Below are positions 7,195 to 16,903 of a stretch of 64,000 nt of DNA, in pieces (positions within the stretch are counted from its first letter, which is position 1; each line of letters starts with the position of its first letter). A program made the position numbers and the translations under genes. A model generated the notes under the pieces. That model was given only the letters and a program-made list of their open reading frames with translations, was not told the origin of the DNA and made no database searches. Source of the DNA: Brevinema_A sp051647535 (GTDB taxonomy: Bacteria; Spirochaetota; Brevinematia; Brevinematales; Brevinemataceae); the NCBI GenBank assembly GCA_051647535.1, contig JBOFEA010000020.1, positions 1 through 64,000 on the forward strand. The letters run 5' to 3'.

Positions 7195-8286
7195 TTATTG
7201 CTTGTTGTTTAGCAATAAGTTGTACTTTTCAGCTAACTTAGGATTATTTTTTATATCAAAATAAGGTGATATCAGTTCTTCAATTTTATTTTCCATACCT
7301 ATTGAAGCAAGAAGATCCATAGCAATAGAAGCTATTCTTAAATCAGCTCCAAATCGTTTTAACAAATTCGCAATCATTTCAAATGCTTGTTCTTTGTTTT
7401 CTTTGGTTATCTGCAGTTTGATTAAACCTATATAACCATATTGGTCTTTATAACGCTCCCAAGAAACAGTATAATGTTTTTCTGCTTCTTCAAAACGATT
7501 TTCAAGGAAATATGCATCTCCTATTCTTGCAATAATACGGGAATTTGAAGGATCTTTTTCCAATAACTTTTCCCAGTACACGAGTGATTCAGAGTATCTT
7601 TTTTGCCCTCTCAGCGTATCTGCAATACCGTATAATACATAATTATTGTTTGGAAAAGATTCATAGGCCTTCAGATAATAAAATTCAGCCTTCTTAAAAT
7701 CTCTACGCAAACGGCATATATTTCCTATCATTGTGGCAATATTTATGAAATTAGGATATAACTCTAATAATTTTTCCCAATAAAAATGAGCTTTTTCAAA
7801 ATTCTTACACTTATAATACAAGTCTCCCAAACCCATAAGTGCAAATTTATTAGTATTTTGAATATCTAACGTCATCAAATAATAACGCTCTGACTCTTTA
7901 AAATTACCAATTCTTCTATATACATCAGCAATTCTTGTCATCGCTAAAAAGTCTTTTTTATCAACTTCGATATACTTCAGCCACCACTCCAGCTCATTTT
8001 CCCTATCTTTGAATCCTCGATAAGAATTTGCAATTCCTTTTAACGCAAGTTTATTTTTAGGATTAAATTCTAATGCTTTTTGAAAATACTCAATTGATTT
8101 AAAAAAATTCAACTCTATTCGATAGATATTACCTATTCCTGCAAAAACTTTTGCTTTATCAAGATCTACAAGATCATCAATATTGGTTTCCAATTCTTGA
8201 TAAATTTTTAAGGATTCTTGATAATTTTTTTGCAAAGACAAATTTTTAGCATTTTCTATCATAGTTTGAAATTGACGTTGATACAT
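7195..8286 (-). CDS. Large tetratricopeptide repeat protein
   Basis: 363 residues and almost wholly TPR units of 34-36 residues, about nine in tandem from residue 13 to 320. Well-formed examples are FKSIEYFQKALEFNPKNKLALKGIANSY, FKESERYYLMTLDIQNTNKFALMGLGDLYYKC and KNFEKAHFYWEKLLELYPNF. No signal peptide or membrane segment was seen, so it is probably a cytoplasmic scaffold. It lies between the GH57/DUF3536 gene and the coupled TPR pair on the same strand. The gaps of about 100-170 bases carry no convincing terminator, so co-transcription with the GH57 gene is possible. Substrate or partner is unknown. Confidence 0.85.
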   Translation of the reverse strand: MYQRQFQTMIENAKNLSLQKNYQESLKIYQELETNIDDLVDLDKAKVFAGIGNIYRIELNFFKSIEYFQKALEFNPKNKLALKGIANSYRGFKDRENELEWWLKYIEVDKKDFLAMTRIADVYRRIGNFKESERYYLMTLDIQNTNKFALMGLGDLYYKCKNFEKAHFYWEKLLELYPNFINIATMIGNICRLRRDFKKAEFYYLKAYESFPNNNYVLYGIADTLRGQKRYSESLVYWEKLLEKDPSNSRIIARIGDAYFLENRFEEAEKHYTVSWERYKDQYGYIGLIKLQITKENKEQAFEMIANLLKRFGADLRIASIAMDLLASIGMENKIEELISPYFDIKNNPKLAEKYNLLLNNKQ

Positions 8287-8390
8287 ACTATTTTCCTTCT
8301 AAATAAACTTTTTTTTATTAAACATATTAAGATAATTATCTATGGTATTATAATTTAAAATCATTTATTTTTCAATAGTAAATAAAAAAA

Positions 8391-10784
8391 TTATAAATTT
8401 TTATTATCAATCATCCAAGATACGAATTCCATACTTTTCATCAGAGTATTGAATTCTATTATAAATTGTGAGTCTTTTAAGGTATTAATATTAGCTTTAT
8501 AAAATTCATACACAATATCCCTCATTACATCAAAATATTCAGCAGCAATATTATTTTTTATTCCTACAAAGATTGTTCGAACATTTTTTAATTGTTTGGC
8601 GTCTCGTGAGTAAAGAGATTTTTTCAAACAAACTTCCAATGCTAACACTACCGGTTCTAAATATAAATTTGCTTCTTCATTCGTAGCAGAACTTTTTTTA
8701 AGAAGTTCCGCTTCTTTGAGAAAGCTTTCAATATTAAGAGACATATCTTCTCCAAATGCAAGACTCTGTGCAAAGGAGTATACCTGAGATGCATAATAAA
8801 ACAATAAAATTCTTTTTTCATAAGGCAGAAGAAGAGACTCCGCACCCCATACAACTTCTAAAGATAATGATCCATGAGCCCGTTTTTGACGGTAGCCCCT
8901 AATCATTTCATATTGAATACCTCTTGACATAAAACGAACACGTAGTACTAAAGGTAGTGATTTTAAATAAGAGATATTCCATGACGAATCTTGTTTCCAA
9001 AACTCGTCTTTTTTGCTTTGTTCCACATCATTTACAGAGATATCTTTCCAAATAAGATAACCGGACCACAATTCTTTATCTTCGTTACCGATAAAACCAA
9101 ATGCCGTATAGATATCCAAACCAAATTTATTTCTAAAATGAAGCATATAACGGTCGTTTTCCTGATCTTCCCAAATTTCTGAAAAATTAAATTCATTATT
9201 ACTGGTTCGAACACCGTTGATTCCTTCCCTTAACACAAACCAATACACATATTCTCTCAACGTAGTTGTAGAAATTTGAGTTTCCCCTACCGCTTTATTG
9301 AGAATAAGCTTTCCGTTATTAGATGTATCTACATTACTTTGAGATTGAGACAAAATAGATACAAACTGTTCTTCTACCTCATTGGACAGAAATGGTTTTG
9401 CAAACTCATAAGCTCTATACGCATATAACATATCCTGAACTGTCTCTATCCCCGAAACATCAGAAAAGAACCATCCACAGCTGGTATACATTAACATTGC
9501 ATAGTGCATAGATTCCATCAATAGAACAACATTCTTTTTTTGATCGGAAGTAAGTTCTTTTACTTGGTGTTTTTCAAAAAAGTTTTTGTAAGCCTCTTCA
9601 TTGTTTGAAAAAATAAGGTTGATATATTCATTTCGAGCGTCCCACACATTGGAAAGAACGTCTTTCATAGATGTTTCTGCAGCAATATGAATTTGATCAC
9701 GCAGATAATCAAACGCCTCTCTCAAAGGAGTACGCCATTTTTGATTCCACAAATCCGAACCACCGGTATGGCATCCGCAGTCTCTAAACCATCTTCCAAC
9801 TCCGTGTGCACAACTCCAAGAAGATCCTTTACCATCGTCGCCTAAATGCAGTATACATTCTTGTGTTGGCGGATTATCAGACAAAAATCTTCCATAATTA
9901 GTAATTTGAAATTTAGCATTTGGATCTTTAACTATATCATAAACCATTCTCGCTAACGCCATATTGCCATATGCTTTGTGGTGTCCGTAAACTTCCCCGT
10001 CCGTTGCCGTATGAACAAGCTTAACAGGATTGTTTTGATTTTGAAAGGCTTGAAGGACAGAAGAATACAATTTTTGAGAATCACTAAGGAGCGTTCCAAA
10101 ACTAATCTCAGACGCAAGATGAGGATCATAAAAAAATACCGCCAAATCCCCATTCTTTGTTTTTAGTTTATACGGCACCGACGGATCAATCTTTCCTCCT
10201 AATACGTCAATCTCCTGTCCATTTTTAATTACTTTTGATGCTTGAAACGGAGACAAGATAACAAATTTTATTCCACAGTCAACCAAAATAGCAGCAGTTT
10301 CATTATTGATTGCTGTTTCCGAAAGCCATATTCCTTCAGAATCTCTTCCGAACCTTGTTCTAAAATCATGGAGACCCCATAAAATTTGAGTATATTGGTC
10401 TTTTTCATTTGCAAGCGGCATAATCATATGATTATAAATTTGTGCGATTGCATTACCGTGTCCGGCATTCCTTGTCATAGAAATTCTATCTGCTTCCACT
10501 ATTTTTTTCAATGTTTCCATATCGCCTTCGTTGTTATCCATCCATGAAAGCAACGTAGGCCCACAGTTAAACGATAAATATTCATAACAATTTAAAATCC
10601 CCGCAACATGACCTTCATCCCAAATCAATGTACGCGAACACGATGCATAACATTCCGTATTAATTCTACTATTCCAATCGTTATAAGGATATGCCGAAGG
10701 CTGTCTGTCAATAAACCCCGTCCAAGGGTTCTCTCTTGGAGGCTGGTAAAAATGCCCATGCAGTATTAAAAAATTCTTCTCCAT
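8391..10784 (-). CDS. Glycoside hydrolase family 57 / DUF3536 protein
   Basis: 797 residues. The N-terminal ~290 residues form a GH57-type barrel opening with HGHFYQPPRENPW and carrying NAGHGNAIAQIYNHMIMPLA. The GIWLSETAIN segment holds the likely nucleophile Glu156, and TATDGEVYGHHKAYG holds the likely acid Asp262. The long C-terminal part, with FRDCGCHTGG and repeated helical stretches, is the DUF3536 module. GH57 enzymes act on alpha-glucans (amylase, branching or 4-alpha-glucanotransferase activities); DUF3536 members are not well characterised, so the exact reaction is open. With no signal peptide it is cytoplasmic and probably acts on glycogen or maltodextrin. The start has AAGGAGTGTAAAATG. 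It is the first gene of a long minus-strand run. Confidence 0.85.
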   Translation of the reverse strand: MEKNFLILHGHFYQPPRENPWTGFIDRQPSAYPYNDWNSRINTECYASCSRTLIWDEGHVAGILNCYEYLSFNCGPTLLSWMDNNEGDMETLKKIVEADRISMTRNAGHGNAIAQIYNHMIMPLANEKDQYTQILWGLHDFRTRFGRDSEGIWLSETAINNETAAILVDCGIKFVILSPFQASKVIKNGQEIDVLGGKIDPSVPYKLKTKNGDLAVFFYDPHLASEISFGTLLSDSQKLYSSVLQAFQNQNNPVKLVHTATDGEVYGHHKAYGNMALARMVYDIVKDPNAKFQITNYGRFLSDNPPTQECILHLGDDGKGSSWSCAHGVGRWFRDCGCHTGGSDLWNQKWRTPLREAFDYLRDQIHIAAETSMKDVLSNVWDARNEYINLIFSNNEEAYKNFFEKHQVKELTSDQKKNVVLLMESMHYAMLMYTSCGWFFSDVSGIETVQDMLYAYRAYEFAKPFLSNEVEEQFVSILSQSQSNVDTSNNGKLILNKAVGETQISTTTLREYVYWFVLREGINGVRTSNNEFNFSEIWEDQENDRYMLHFRNKFGLDIYTAFGFIGNEDKELWSGYLIWKDISVNDVEQSKKDEFWKQDSSWNISYLKSLPLVLRVRFMSRGIQYEMIRGYRQKRAHGSLSLEVVWGAESLLLPYEKRILLFYYASQVYSFAQSLAFGEDMSLNIESFLKEAELLKKSSATNEEANLYLEPVVLALEVCLKKSLYSRDAKQLKNVRTIFVGIKNNIAAEYFDVMRDIVYEFYKANINTLKDSQFIIEFNTLMKSMEFVSWMIDNKNL

Positions 10785-10953
10785 TTTACACTCCTTAATT
10801 ACTATACATATATTATAAACACTTTTCTTTATTTTTTAAACTAAAATAAAGATTTTTATTATTTGTAAACTATTTGATATTCTTGTTAAGATTGTATTTT
10901 TACAAATAATACTATAATAATTTAATTTCAAAAAAGATATAAAAAAAGATATC

Positions 10954-10982
10954 TTGAAAAAAAAATAAAAAAAAGATATAAT
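10954..10982 (+). promoter_or_regulatory. Predicted promoter of the tRNA nucleotidyltransferase gene
   Basis: -35 TTGAAA (10954-10959), 17-bp A-rich spacer, consensus -10 TATAAT (10977-10982). It gives a leader of about 50 nt before the TTG start at 11043. Confidence 0.6.
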
Positions 10983-11042
10983 ATTTAAATCAACATAATT
11001 AACTTGAACAAAAAATCATTATCAATATTTTTGGAGCTATGA

Positions 11043-12431
11043 TTGCCGGACAAATTTTCGTATAATATACCAAATGACATCTTATCGCTATACAATATTT
11101 TTTCCTCACACGGCTTCGAACTAAAACTGGTTGGAGGAGCTGTAAGAGATTTACTACGCAATCGCTGTGTTTCTGATTTTGACCTTGCAACCTCAGCATC
11201 TCCGGAACAAATGCTTGCCTTATTTCGAGACAATAAAAATTATTTCCTTATACCAACAGGGCTTGCACATGGAACAATTACTGTAGTTTATGAAAAGAAA
11301 CACTACGAAATAACTTCTTATCGTATCGACGGAAATTATTCCGACAAACGCCGACCAGATACAGTATCTTTTACAACATCTTTAGAAAAAGATCTCTCAC
11401 GCAGAGATTTTACCGTTAACGCCATTGCAGTAGACCCGATGACGAAAGAAATTTTCGACCCATTTCACGGTCGTAACGATATTTCAAACAAAATTATTAA
11501 AACTGTCGGCTGTCCTTCAGAACGATTTTCCGAAGATGCTCTACGTATGTTAAGAGCTTGTCGCTTTGCTTCTGTATTGGGATATACAATTGATCCTGAA
11601 ACTTTTCTTGCAATGACAAAACTTTCCCATTACATTCAACAAGTATCTCAAGAACGTATACGTGATGAAATAATAAAAATCCTATCCGGTCCCAAACCAT
11701 CCGTAGGTATCGAATTAATGAAAACATGCGGTCTACTCGGCTTTATTCTTCCTGAATTAGAAGAAGGTATTGACGTATCTCAAAATGAATTTCATAAATT
11801 TGATGTCTATACACACAATTTGGAAACATGCAACCATATGAAATCCAAACTATATACCAGTAGATTAGCGGCTTTGCTCCACGACATAGGCAAACCAAGA
11901 GCAAAAAAATTCGCTGTTAAAATCGGTAATGGTAATGTATTTTACAATCACGAAATAATCGGTGCAAAAATGACCAAACAAATTATGCACCGATTAAAAT
12001 TTTCTAATGAAGATATTAATTTTACCGTACTGCTTGTCGAAATGCATATGTTTTATTATACTAATGAATGGAGCAACGGTGCTGTACGAAGATTTCTTCA
12101 AAAATTTGACGGAAATTTATTTTTTCTACAGGAACTGTTTCTTCTTCGGCAAGCCGATCGCTTAGGCAGCGGAACTAAAAAAAATTATCCCCACATTTTA
12201 TCAGAATTTCGTACCCGAATTAATGATATCATGTCTGTCGACGCCGCTCTAAAAGTTAAAGACCTGAAAATTAACGGAAATACTATTATGAATAAATTTT
12301 CTCTTACTCCTGGTCCTGTAATTGGAAAAATATTGAATCATTTATTAGAACTGGTTCTTGACTCCCCCGAACTCAATTCTGAAGAAAAACTTTTAATAAA
12401 AGCAGATGAATATATTAAACACTCTCTATAA
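11043..12431 (+). CDS. cca: tRNA CCA-adding type nucleotidyltransferase with HD domain
   Basis: 462-residue class II nucleotidyltransferase, the family that adds or repairs the CCA end of tRNA (some members are poly(A) polymerases or A-adding enzymes). Motifs: LVGGAVRDLL (29-38), the metal-binding DFD at 45-47, RRDFTVNAIAVDP, and ERFSEDALRMLRACRFA for nucleotide selection. They are followed by an HD phosphohydrolase-type module with LAALLHDIGKP. The start is TTG at 11043, placed 6 nt after GGAG (11033-11036). The ATG at 11039 is out of frame and would encode only eight codons. Whether it adds all of CCA or only part cannot be decided here. MscS follows after about 110 bases. Confidence 0.88.
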   Translation: MPDKFSYNIPNDILSLYNIFSSHGFELKLVGGAVRDLLRNRCVSDFDLATSASPEQMLALFRDNKNYFLIPTGLAHGTITVVYEKKHYEITSYRIDGNYSDKRRPDTVSFTTSLEKDLSRRDFTVNAIAVDPMTKEIFDPFHGRNDISNKIIKTVGCPSERFSEDALRMLRACRFASVLGYTIDPETFLAMTKLSHYIQQVSQERIRDEIIKILSGPKPSVGIELMKTCGLLGFILPELEEGIDVSQNEFHKFDVYTHNLETCNHMKSKLYTSRLAALLHDIGKPRAKKFAVKIGNGNVFYNHEIIGAKMTKQIMHRLKFSNEDINFTVLLVEMHMFYYTNEWSNGAVRRFLQKFDGNLFFLQELFLLRQADRLGSGTKKNYPHILSEFRTRINDIMSVDAALKVKDLKINGNTIMNKFSLTPGPVIGKILNHLLELVLDSPELNSEEKLLIKADEYIKHSL

Positions 12432-12539
12432 TAATTATCTAAAAACTATCCGACAATTGTAAAATAAATAAAAAATATCTTATTTAATAGATAAAAATTT
12501 TAATAGATAAAAATAACAAAAAAAATCAAGAAGGCAGAT

Positions 12540-13814
12540 ATGTCTCAATCAATTTTTAAAATGTTAACACCAACAACGGCAACTTCCAATATCGTTTCCA
12601 ATACAACAGATACTGTAAAAGAAGTTTCGATTAAATCAGGAATCAATTTAACCGAAACTCTTCAATTTATGATAGAAAAAATGTCCCACTCACCTTATAC
12701 AATTATCAGAATATTTTCAAATATTATTGAAGATAATCATTACGCTATTTTTCTGTTTACAGTTATGACTGTATTAATATTCACTATTATTATTCGTTTT
12801 ACCATTTACCTATTTTCTCGAAACGGCAAATCACGAACTTTGCACATCGGTCGTAGAATTGTAAAAATGCTGTTCTCCCGCGATTTCATATGGACAGGTC
12901 TCCTCTTGGGAATAACCTTAGGTATTGATGTTCTCGATATTTCAGATATATTAAAAATTCTTCTTAGAAATTTTTCTCTTTCCATACTACTTTGGATTGT
13001 GTATAGTTTTTCGAAAAAAATTATTAATTTGTATTTTCGATCAATCTTGATTTTTCATTCTGCAAACGCCAATACAAAATTATTTAGAAACAAAAATATT
13101 TTGATTGTCTTATATCGAGCTCTTTTAGTGACTTGGTTTCTTATTATCGTAACCATTTTATTAGGAATTTGGGGAGTAGAATTAGGTCCTATTCTAGCCG
13201 GTCTTGGTATCGCAGGTATCGTAGTCGGTTTGGCTCTTCAAGATACTTTATCTCATATTGTAGGCGGAATTTCCCTAATGCTCGACGAAGCATACTCTGA
13301 AGGAGATTATATCGCTCTTGAAGACGGTAAAGAAGGGATCGTATTCCAAATCGGATACAGAAGCACTCGTTTACGAACATTCGATGAAGAAATAATTATG
13401 ATACCAAACGGTGTATTAGCAAAAATGATCATCCGTAATCTCTCTCAACCCGTTAAACGCGTCAGAGTGACAAAATTTTATAGCACATTGGCTTCCGATG
13501 CATCTCCCGAAGAAATCAAGCGTTTATTAATTCAAGCAACTCTAAATATTTCCAGCGTATTAAGATATCCCGAACCATATGTCTTTTTTATAGAACCTAA
13601 AGGAAATTTATTCATTTTTAGATTAAATTTTTATATCAGAAATCCTATTAACAAACTAACCATTACCGATCTAGTACAACAAGAAATTGTTAAGCTGTTT
13701 CATGAAAAAAATATTACTTTCGGTATTGAAGAATCTTTCACTCATATTAACCCCAAACTCTATTCAAAATCCAATTTAGTAAAACAACCATTTATAGATG
13801 AAAAGTTTGAATAA
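12540..13814 (+). CDS. MscS-family mechanosensitive ion channel
   Basis: 424 residues. Several N-terminal transmembrane helices (about 70-95, 115-140, 145-165, 190-215) lead into the pore-lining TM3 region WGVELGPILAGLGIAGIVVGLALQD (about 210-235), rich in Gly/Ala as in MscS. The beta domain follows (LDEAYSEGDYIALEDGKEGIVFQIGYRSTRLRTFDEEIIMIPNG), then the alpha-beta C-terminal vestibule. Such channels open under membrane tension to release solutes on hypo-osmotic shock. It is larger than E. coli MscS (286) because of extra N-terminal helices. The start has AAGAAGGCAGATATG. It lies in tandem between the tRNA enzyme gene and rho, each with separate spacing. Confidence 0.9.
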   Translation: MSQSIFKMLTPTTATSNIVSNTTDTVKEVSIKSGINLTETLQFMIEKMSHSPYTIIRIFSNIIEDNHYAIFLFTVMTVLIFTIIIRFTIYLFSRNGKSRTLHIGRRIVKMLFSRDFIWTGLLLGITLGIDVLDISDILKILLRNFSLSILLWIVYSFSKKIINLYFRSILIFHSANANTKLFRNKNILIVLYRALLVTWFLIIVTILLGIWGVELGPILAGLGIAGIVVGLALQDTLSHIVGGISLMLDEAYSEGDYIALEDGKEGIVFQIGYRSTRLRTFDEEIIMIPNGVLAKMIIRNLSQPVKRVRVTKFYSTLASDASPEEIKRLLIQATLNISSVLRYPEPYVFFIEPKGNLFIFRLNFYIRNPINKLTITDLVQQEIVKLFHEKNITFGIEESFTHINPKLYSKSNLVKQPFIDEKFE

Positions 13815-13867
13815 AAGATTAAATTTTACTGTAAACTTGACGATATATTTGTAATAACATAATTTTC

Positions 13868-13896
13868 TTGACGAATTAAGAAAATTATGTTATTAT
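13868..13896 (+). promoter_or_regulatory. Predicted promoter of rho
   Basis: -35 TTGACG (13868-13873), 17-bp spacer, -10 TATTAT (13891-13896). The -35 and spacer lie inside a perfect 12-bp inverted repeat (CATAATTTTCTT ... AAGAAAATTATG, about 13859-13890), so a hairpin or operator overlaps the promoter. The leader before the ATG at 14011 is about 110 nt and contains a tandem AAGTCTTT repeat. Confidence 0.6.
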
Positions 13897-14010
13897 AAAT
13901 ATAAGTCTTTACAAGTCTTTTCTTTGTATATCAAATCGTTTATATAACAATCAGCATTGCTCCCTGTTTTATAAAAATAAAATAACAAAATCATATTAAT
14001 GAGGTAGTTC

Positions 14011-15636
14011 ATGAGTCGCCGTATTAAACTCAAAACCAATTCAAAAGAAGAATATTCAACAGAATCAACTAATTCTTCCAATCCAAGTATTAATATTCAA
14101 GAAAATTCAACTTCCTCTACCGTTTCGGAAGAAAAAACAAAAAACCATTCCCATTTCGTAGAACAAATCAAAGACTCTAAACCCCGTTCCGAATTAAAAA
14201 GAAATTCTCAATATCAAAATCATAAGAAAAAAGAACAACAAGAAGAATACGAAGAAGTATCTGAAGAAATAGATTTTGAGAAATATAGTAAATATCTTTT
14301 TTCTATATATGAACATTCCAATAATCCAGAAAAAGTTATTAATCAAGTATTTTCTGAAGATGGAAAATTTCTATTTATTAATCAGTTAAAGCAACTATCC
14401 ATTACAGAACTGTTAATGATAGCAAATCAATTAAAATTAGAAAATTGTGAAAGTATGTATACTCAAGAACTTGTGTATACAATTTTAAGAAAACATGCTG
14501 AAAATAAAGGAATCATTTATGGAGGTGGAACACTTCAATTAATTGACGGCGGATTTGGCTTTTTACGATCTCCAAGATATAGTTATCTTCCAAGTTCAGA
14601 TGATATTTATGTTTCTCCTTCACAAATTTCGTTATTCCGTCTTAGAAGTGGGGATGTACTTCAAGGCCAAATAAGACCTCCCCAACGTACTGAAGAAGAA
14701 AAATTCTTTGCAATGCTTCGCGTTGAAAGTATTAATGACAAATCAGCAGAAGTCGCTCGTAAAAGAACTTTATATTCAAATCTTACCCCTTTATTTCCTA
14801 ACAAATTAATCAAATTAGAAAAAGATCCTGATAATATCGCTATGAGAATGATGGATATATTCACTCCTATAGGAAAAGGACAACGTGCTCTTATTGTTGC
14901 TCCGCCTAAAGTCGGTAAAACAAATCTCTTAAAAAATATTGCCAATAGTATTACGACTAATCACCCTGAAATGAAATTAATTGTATTTTTGGTGGATGAA
15001 AGACCTGAAGAAGTGACAGATATGCAACGTTCCGTAAAAGCAGAAGTTGTATCATCTACTTTTGATGAACCTGCTCAACGCCATGTGAATGTTGCTCAAA
15101 TGGTATTAGAAAAATCCCGTCGGCTTGTAGAAAGTGGCTACGATGTGGTTATTTTATTAGATTCCTTGACTAGGTTAGCACGTGCTTACAATCAGGTTGA
15201 GCCATCTTCCGGTAAAGTGTTATCAGGAGGAATAGATTCCGGTGCCTTGCACAAACCGAAAAAATTCTTTGGAACAGCACGAAATATAGAAGAAGGCGGA
15301 AGTTTAACCATTATCGCAACAGCAATGGTAGATACCGGTTCTAAAATGGACGATATTATCTTTGAAGAATTCAAAGGTACAGGTAATATGGAAATTCATT
15401 TGGATAGAAATCTTGCAAATATAAGAATATTCCCAGCTTTTGACTTAAAAATATCAGGTACACGAAGAGAAGATTTATTACTTGAACCAACTGTTTTAGA
15501 AAAAACCAGAATACTAAGAAGAGTTTTTGCAGATATGTCGAATGAAGAAATTATACAAAAGATAAGCCAATCAATGAAAAAATTTCCTACAAATGAAGAG
15601 TTTTTAAATAACTTACAAACATTAGGCAAACATTAA
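14011..15636 (+). CDS. rho: Transcription termination factor Rho
   Basis: 541-residue hexameric RNA helicase that terminates transcription. The cold-shock-like RNA-binding domain is at about 165-240 (YGGGTLQLIDGGFGFLRS). The ATPase core has Walker A APPKVGKTN (298-305), VDERPEEVTDMQRSV, the Walker B stretch VVILLDSLTRLARAYN and the GGSLTIIATAMVDTGSKMDD loop. It is about 120 residues longer than E. coli Rho because of a low-complexity Ser/Asn/Gln/Glu/Lys N-terminus (about 8-90), an insertion type seen in several bacterial Rho proteins. The start has GAGGTAGTTCATG. It converges with map; a hairpin at 15653-15685 lies between them but without a T tract. Confidence 0.97.
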   Translation: MSRRIKLKTNSKEEYSTESTNSSNPSINIQENSTSSTVSEEKTKNHSHFVEQIKDSKPRSELKRNSQYQNHKKKEQQEEYEEVSEEIDFEKYSKYLFSIYEHSNNPEKVINQVFSEDGKFLFINQLKQLSITELLMIANQLKLENCESMYTQELVYTILRKHAENKGIIYGGGTLQLIDGGFGFLRSPRYSYLPSSDDIYVSPSQISLFRLRSGDVLQGQIRPPQRTEEEKFFAMLRVESINDKSAEVARKRTLYSNLTPLFPNKLIKLEKDPDNIAMRMMDIFTPIGKGQRALIVAPPKVGKTNLLKNIANSITTNHPEMKLIVFLVDERPEEVTDMQRSVKAEVVSSTFDEPAQRHVNVAQMVLEKSRRLVESGYDVVILLDSLTRLARAYNQVEPSSGKVLSGGIDSGALHKPKKFFGTARNIEEGGSLTIIATAMVDTGSKMDDIIFEEFKGTGNMEIHLDRNLANIRIFPAFDLKISGTRREDLLLEPTVLEKTRILRRVFADMSNEEIIQKISQSMKKFPTNEEFLNNLQTLGKH

Positions 15637-15651
15637 AAATAAACATTAATT

Positions 15652-16431
15652 TTACCGATAGAGAGGAAAATCTCCTCTATCGGTAATAATGATAGGATCA
15701 TCCTTTGTGACAGCGATTGTATGCTCCCAATGGCAAGAAGGTTTACCATCTTTGGTGACAATAGTCCAACCGTCTTCCATGACTTTTACTTGTTCTGTCC
15801 CCAAATTAATCATAGGTTCAATAGCAAGAATCATTCCTTCTTCTATTTTGGGTCCGCGTCGTTTGGGATCGTAGTAATTAACAATACTTGGTTTTTCATG
15901 AAGATTTTTTCCAATTCCATGTCCACAAAATTCTCGAACAATACCGTATTGTTTTTTTATTACTGATTCAACAGCTTTGCCTATATCGCCGATATAATTA
16001 CCCGGTCGGCAGATTTGAATAGCAGCACGTAAAGCTTCCTGAGTAAGATCTGACATTATTCTTACTTCAGGATCAACGTTTCCTACCAAAAAAGTATACG
16101 CAGAATCACTATAATAACCATTCAATTCTACACCCAAATCAATTGAGATAACATCTCCATCAATAATAGGACGATCTGAAGGAAATCCATGTATAACCTG
16201 CTCATTAACCGACCAGCAAATAGTATAAGGAAAAGGTTTCATATTAGAAAAAGGTTGATAATTTTTGAATGCAGGAGAAGCCCCATGCGAACGAACACGA
16301 TCTTCAACAACAGCATCAATTTCCAAGCCCGTAATTCCCGGTTTCATAATTGTTTTCAAGTAATTAAAAACATCGGCAATAACTTTACCGGAATGTTGCA
16401 TATATTTTAATTGAAGAGAATTTTTAGTCAT
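15652..16431 (-). CDS. map: Type I methionine aminopeptidase
   Basis: 259 residues. Removes the initiator methionine from nascent proteins. All five metal ligands of the pita-bread fold are visible: Asp98 (VISIDLGVE), Asp109 (YYSDSAYTF), His171 (CGHGIGKNLHE), Glu205 (LAIEPMINLG) and Glu236 (HWEHTIAVT), plus the substrate-binding His81 (NEQVIHGFP). The N-terminus lacks the zinc-finger extension of longer forms. The start has CAGGAAGTTTATG. The last codons form one arm of an 11-bp inverted repeat (15653-15685). The bactofilin gene lies about 60 bases upstream on the same strand, so the two may be co-transcribed. Confidence 0.96.
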   Translation of the reverse strand: MTKNSLQLKYMQHSGKVIADVFNYLKTIMKPGITGLEIDAVVEDRVRSHGASPAFKNYQPFSNMKPFPYTICWSVNEQVIHGFPSDRPIIDGDVISIDLGVELNGYYSDSAYTFLVGNVDPEVRIMSDLTQEALRAAIQICRPGNYIGDIGKAVESVIKKQYGIVREFCGHGIGKNLHEKPSIVNYYDPKRRGPKIEEGMILAIEPMINLGTEQVKVMEDGWTIVTKDGKPSCHWEHTIAVTKDDPIIITDRGDFPLYR

Positions 16432-16492
16432 AAACTTCCTGCTGTTTTTATGAATATTATATATTTAAGACAAATTGTTTGAAATCTTCAGA

Positions 16493-16903
16493 TTACTCTG
16501 AAAGCGAAGAGACAGAGTTAGGTTCATTTATCTTAAAAGAAGATACTATTTGATTCAAATTATGATTTTCGGTTCCTGTAATATCAACAGCCCCTTGAAC
16601 AACAACTCCTGGTTCCATAAATAATTTCGGTGCCTTAATATTACCTAAAATACGACCCGTTGATAATAAATGAATCTCTTCAGATGCTTCTATGTTTCCA
16701 ACGAGAATACCACTGACAGCGATAGTTTTGGTATACACTGTATCTGTTTTTAATTTTCCAACAGGGCTGATAAACAAATGATCAGAAACTTTCAGCTGGC
16801 CTTCAAAAAAACCATCTATACGCAAAGATCCATCAACATCAAATTTCCCCTCAAAAACAGTTCCTTCACCTATCAGACTATTAGGAGCAGCTATTTTACT
16901 CAC
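16493..16903 (-). CDS. Bactofilin (polymer-forming cytoskeletal protein)
   Basis: 136 residues from a GTG start at 16903, chosen because GGAGG lies five bases before it; the ATG at 16915 has no such site. The protein is a typical bactofilin (DUF583): a right-handed beta-helix core with repeating SLIGEGTVFEGKFDVDG, GSLRIDGFFEGQLKVSD, ...GILVGNIEASEEIHLLSTGRILGNIKAP, flanked by short polar tails. Bactofilins polymerise without nucleotide at the inner membrane and organise cell shape, peptidoglycan synthesis or periplasmic flagella; in spirochaetes they affect cell helicity or motility. The C-terminal tail is Ser/Asn-rich. Probably in an operon with map. Confidence 0.92.
   Translation of the reverse strand: MSKIAAPNSLIGEGTVFEGKFDVDGSLRIDGFFEGQLKVSDHLFISPVGKLKTDTVYTKTIAVSGILVGNIEASEEIHLLSTGRILGNIKAPKLFMEPGVVVQGAVDITGTENHNLNQIVSSFKINEPNSVSSLSE

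Noticed and set aside
15653..15685. Hairpin between rho and map considered as the rho terminator
   Set aside because: The 11-bp stem is real but is formed by the last codons of map and has no T tract on the plus strand, so it was not called a terminator.
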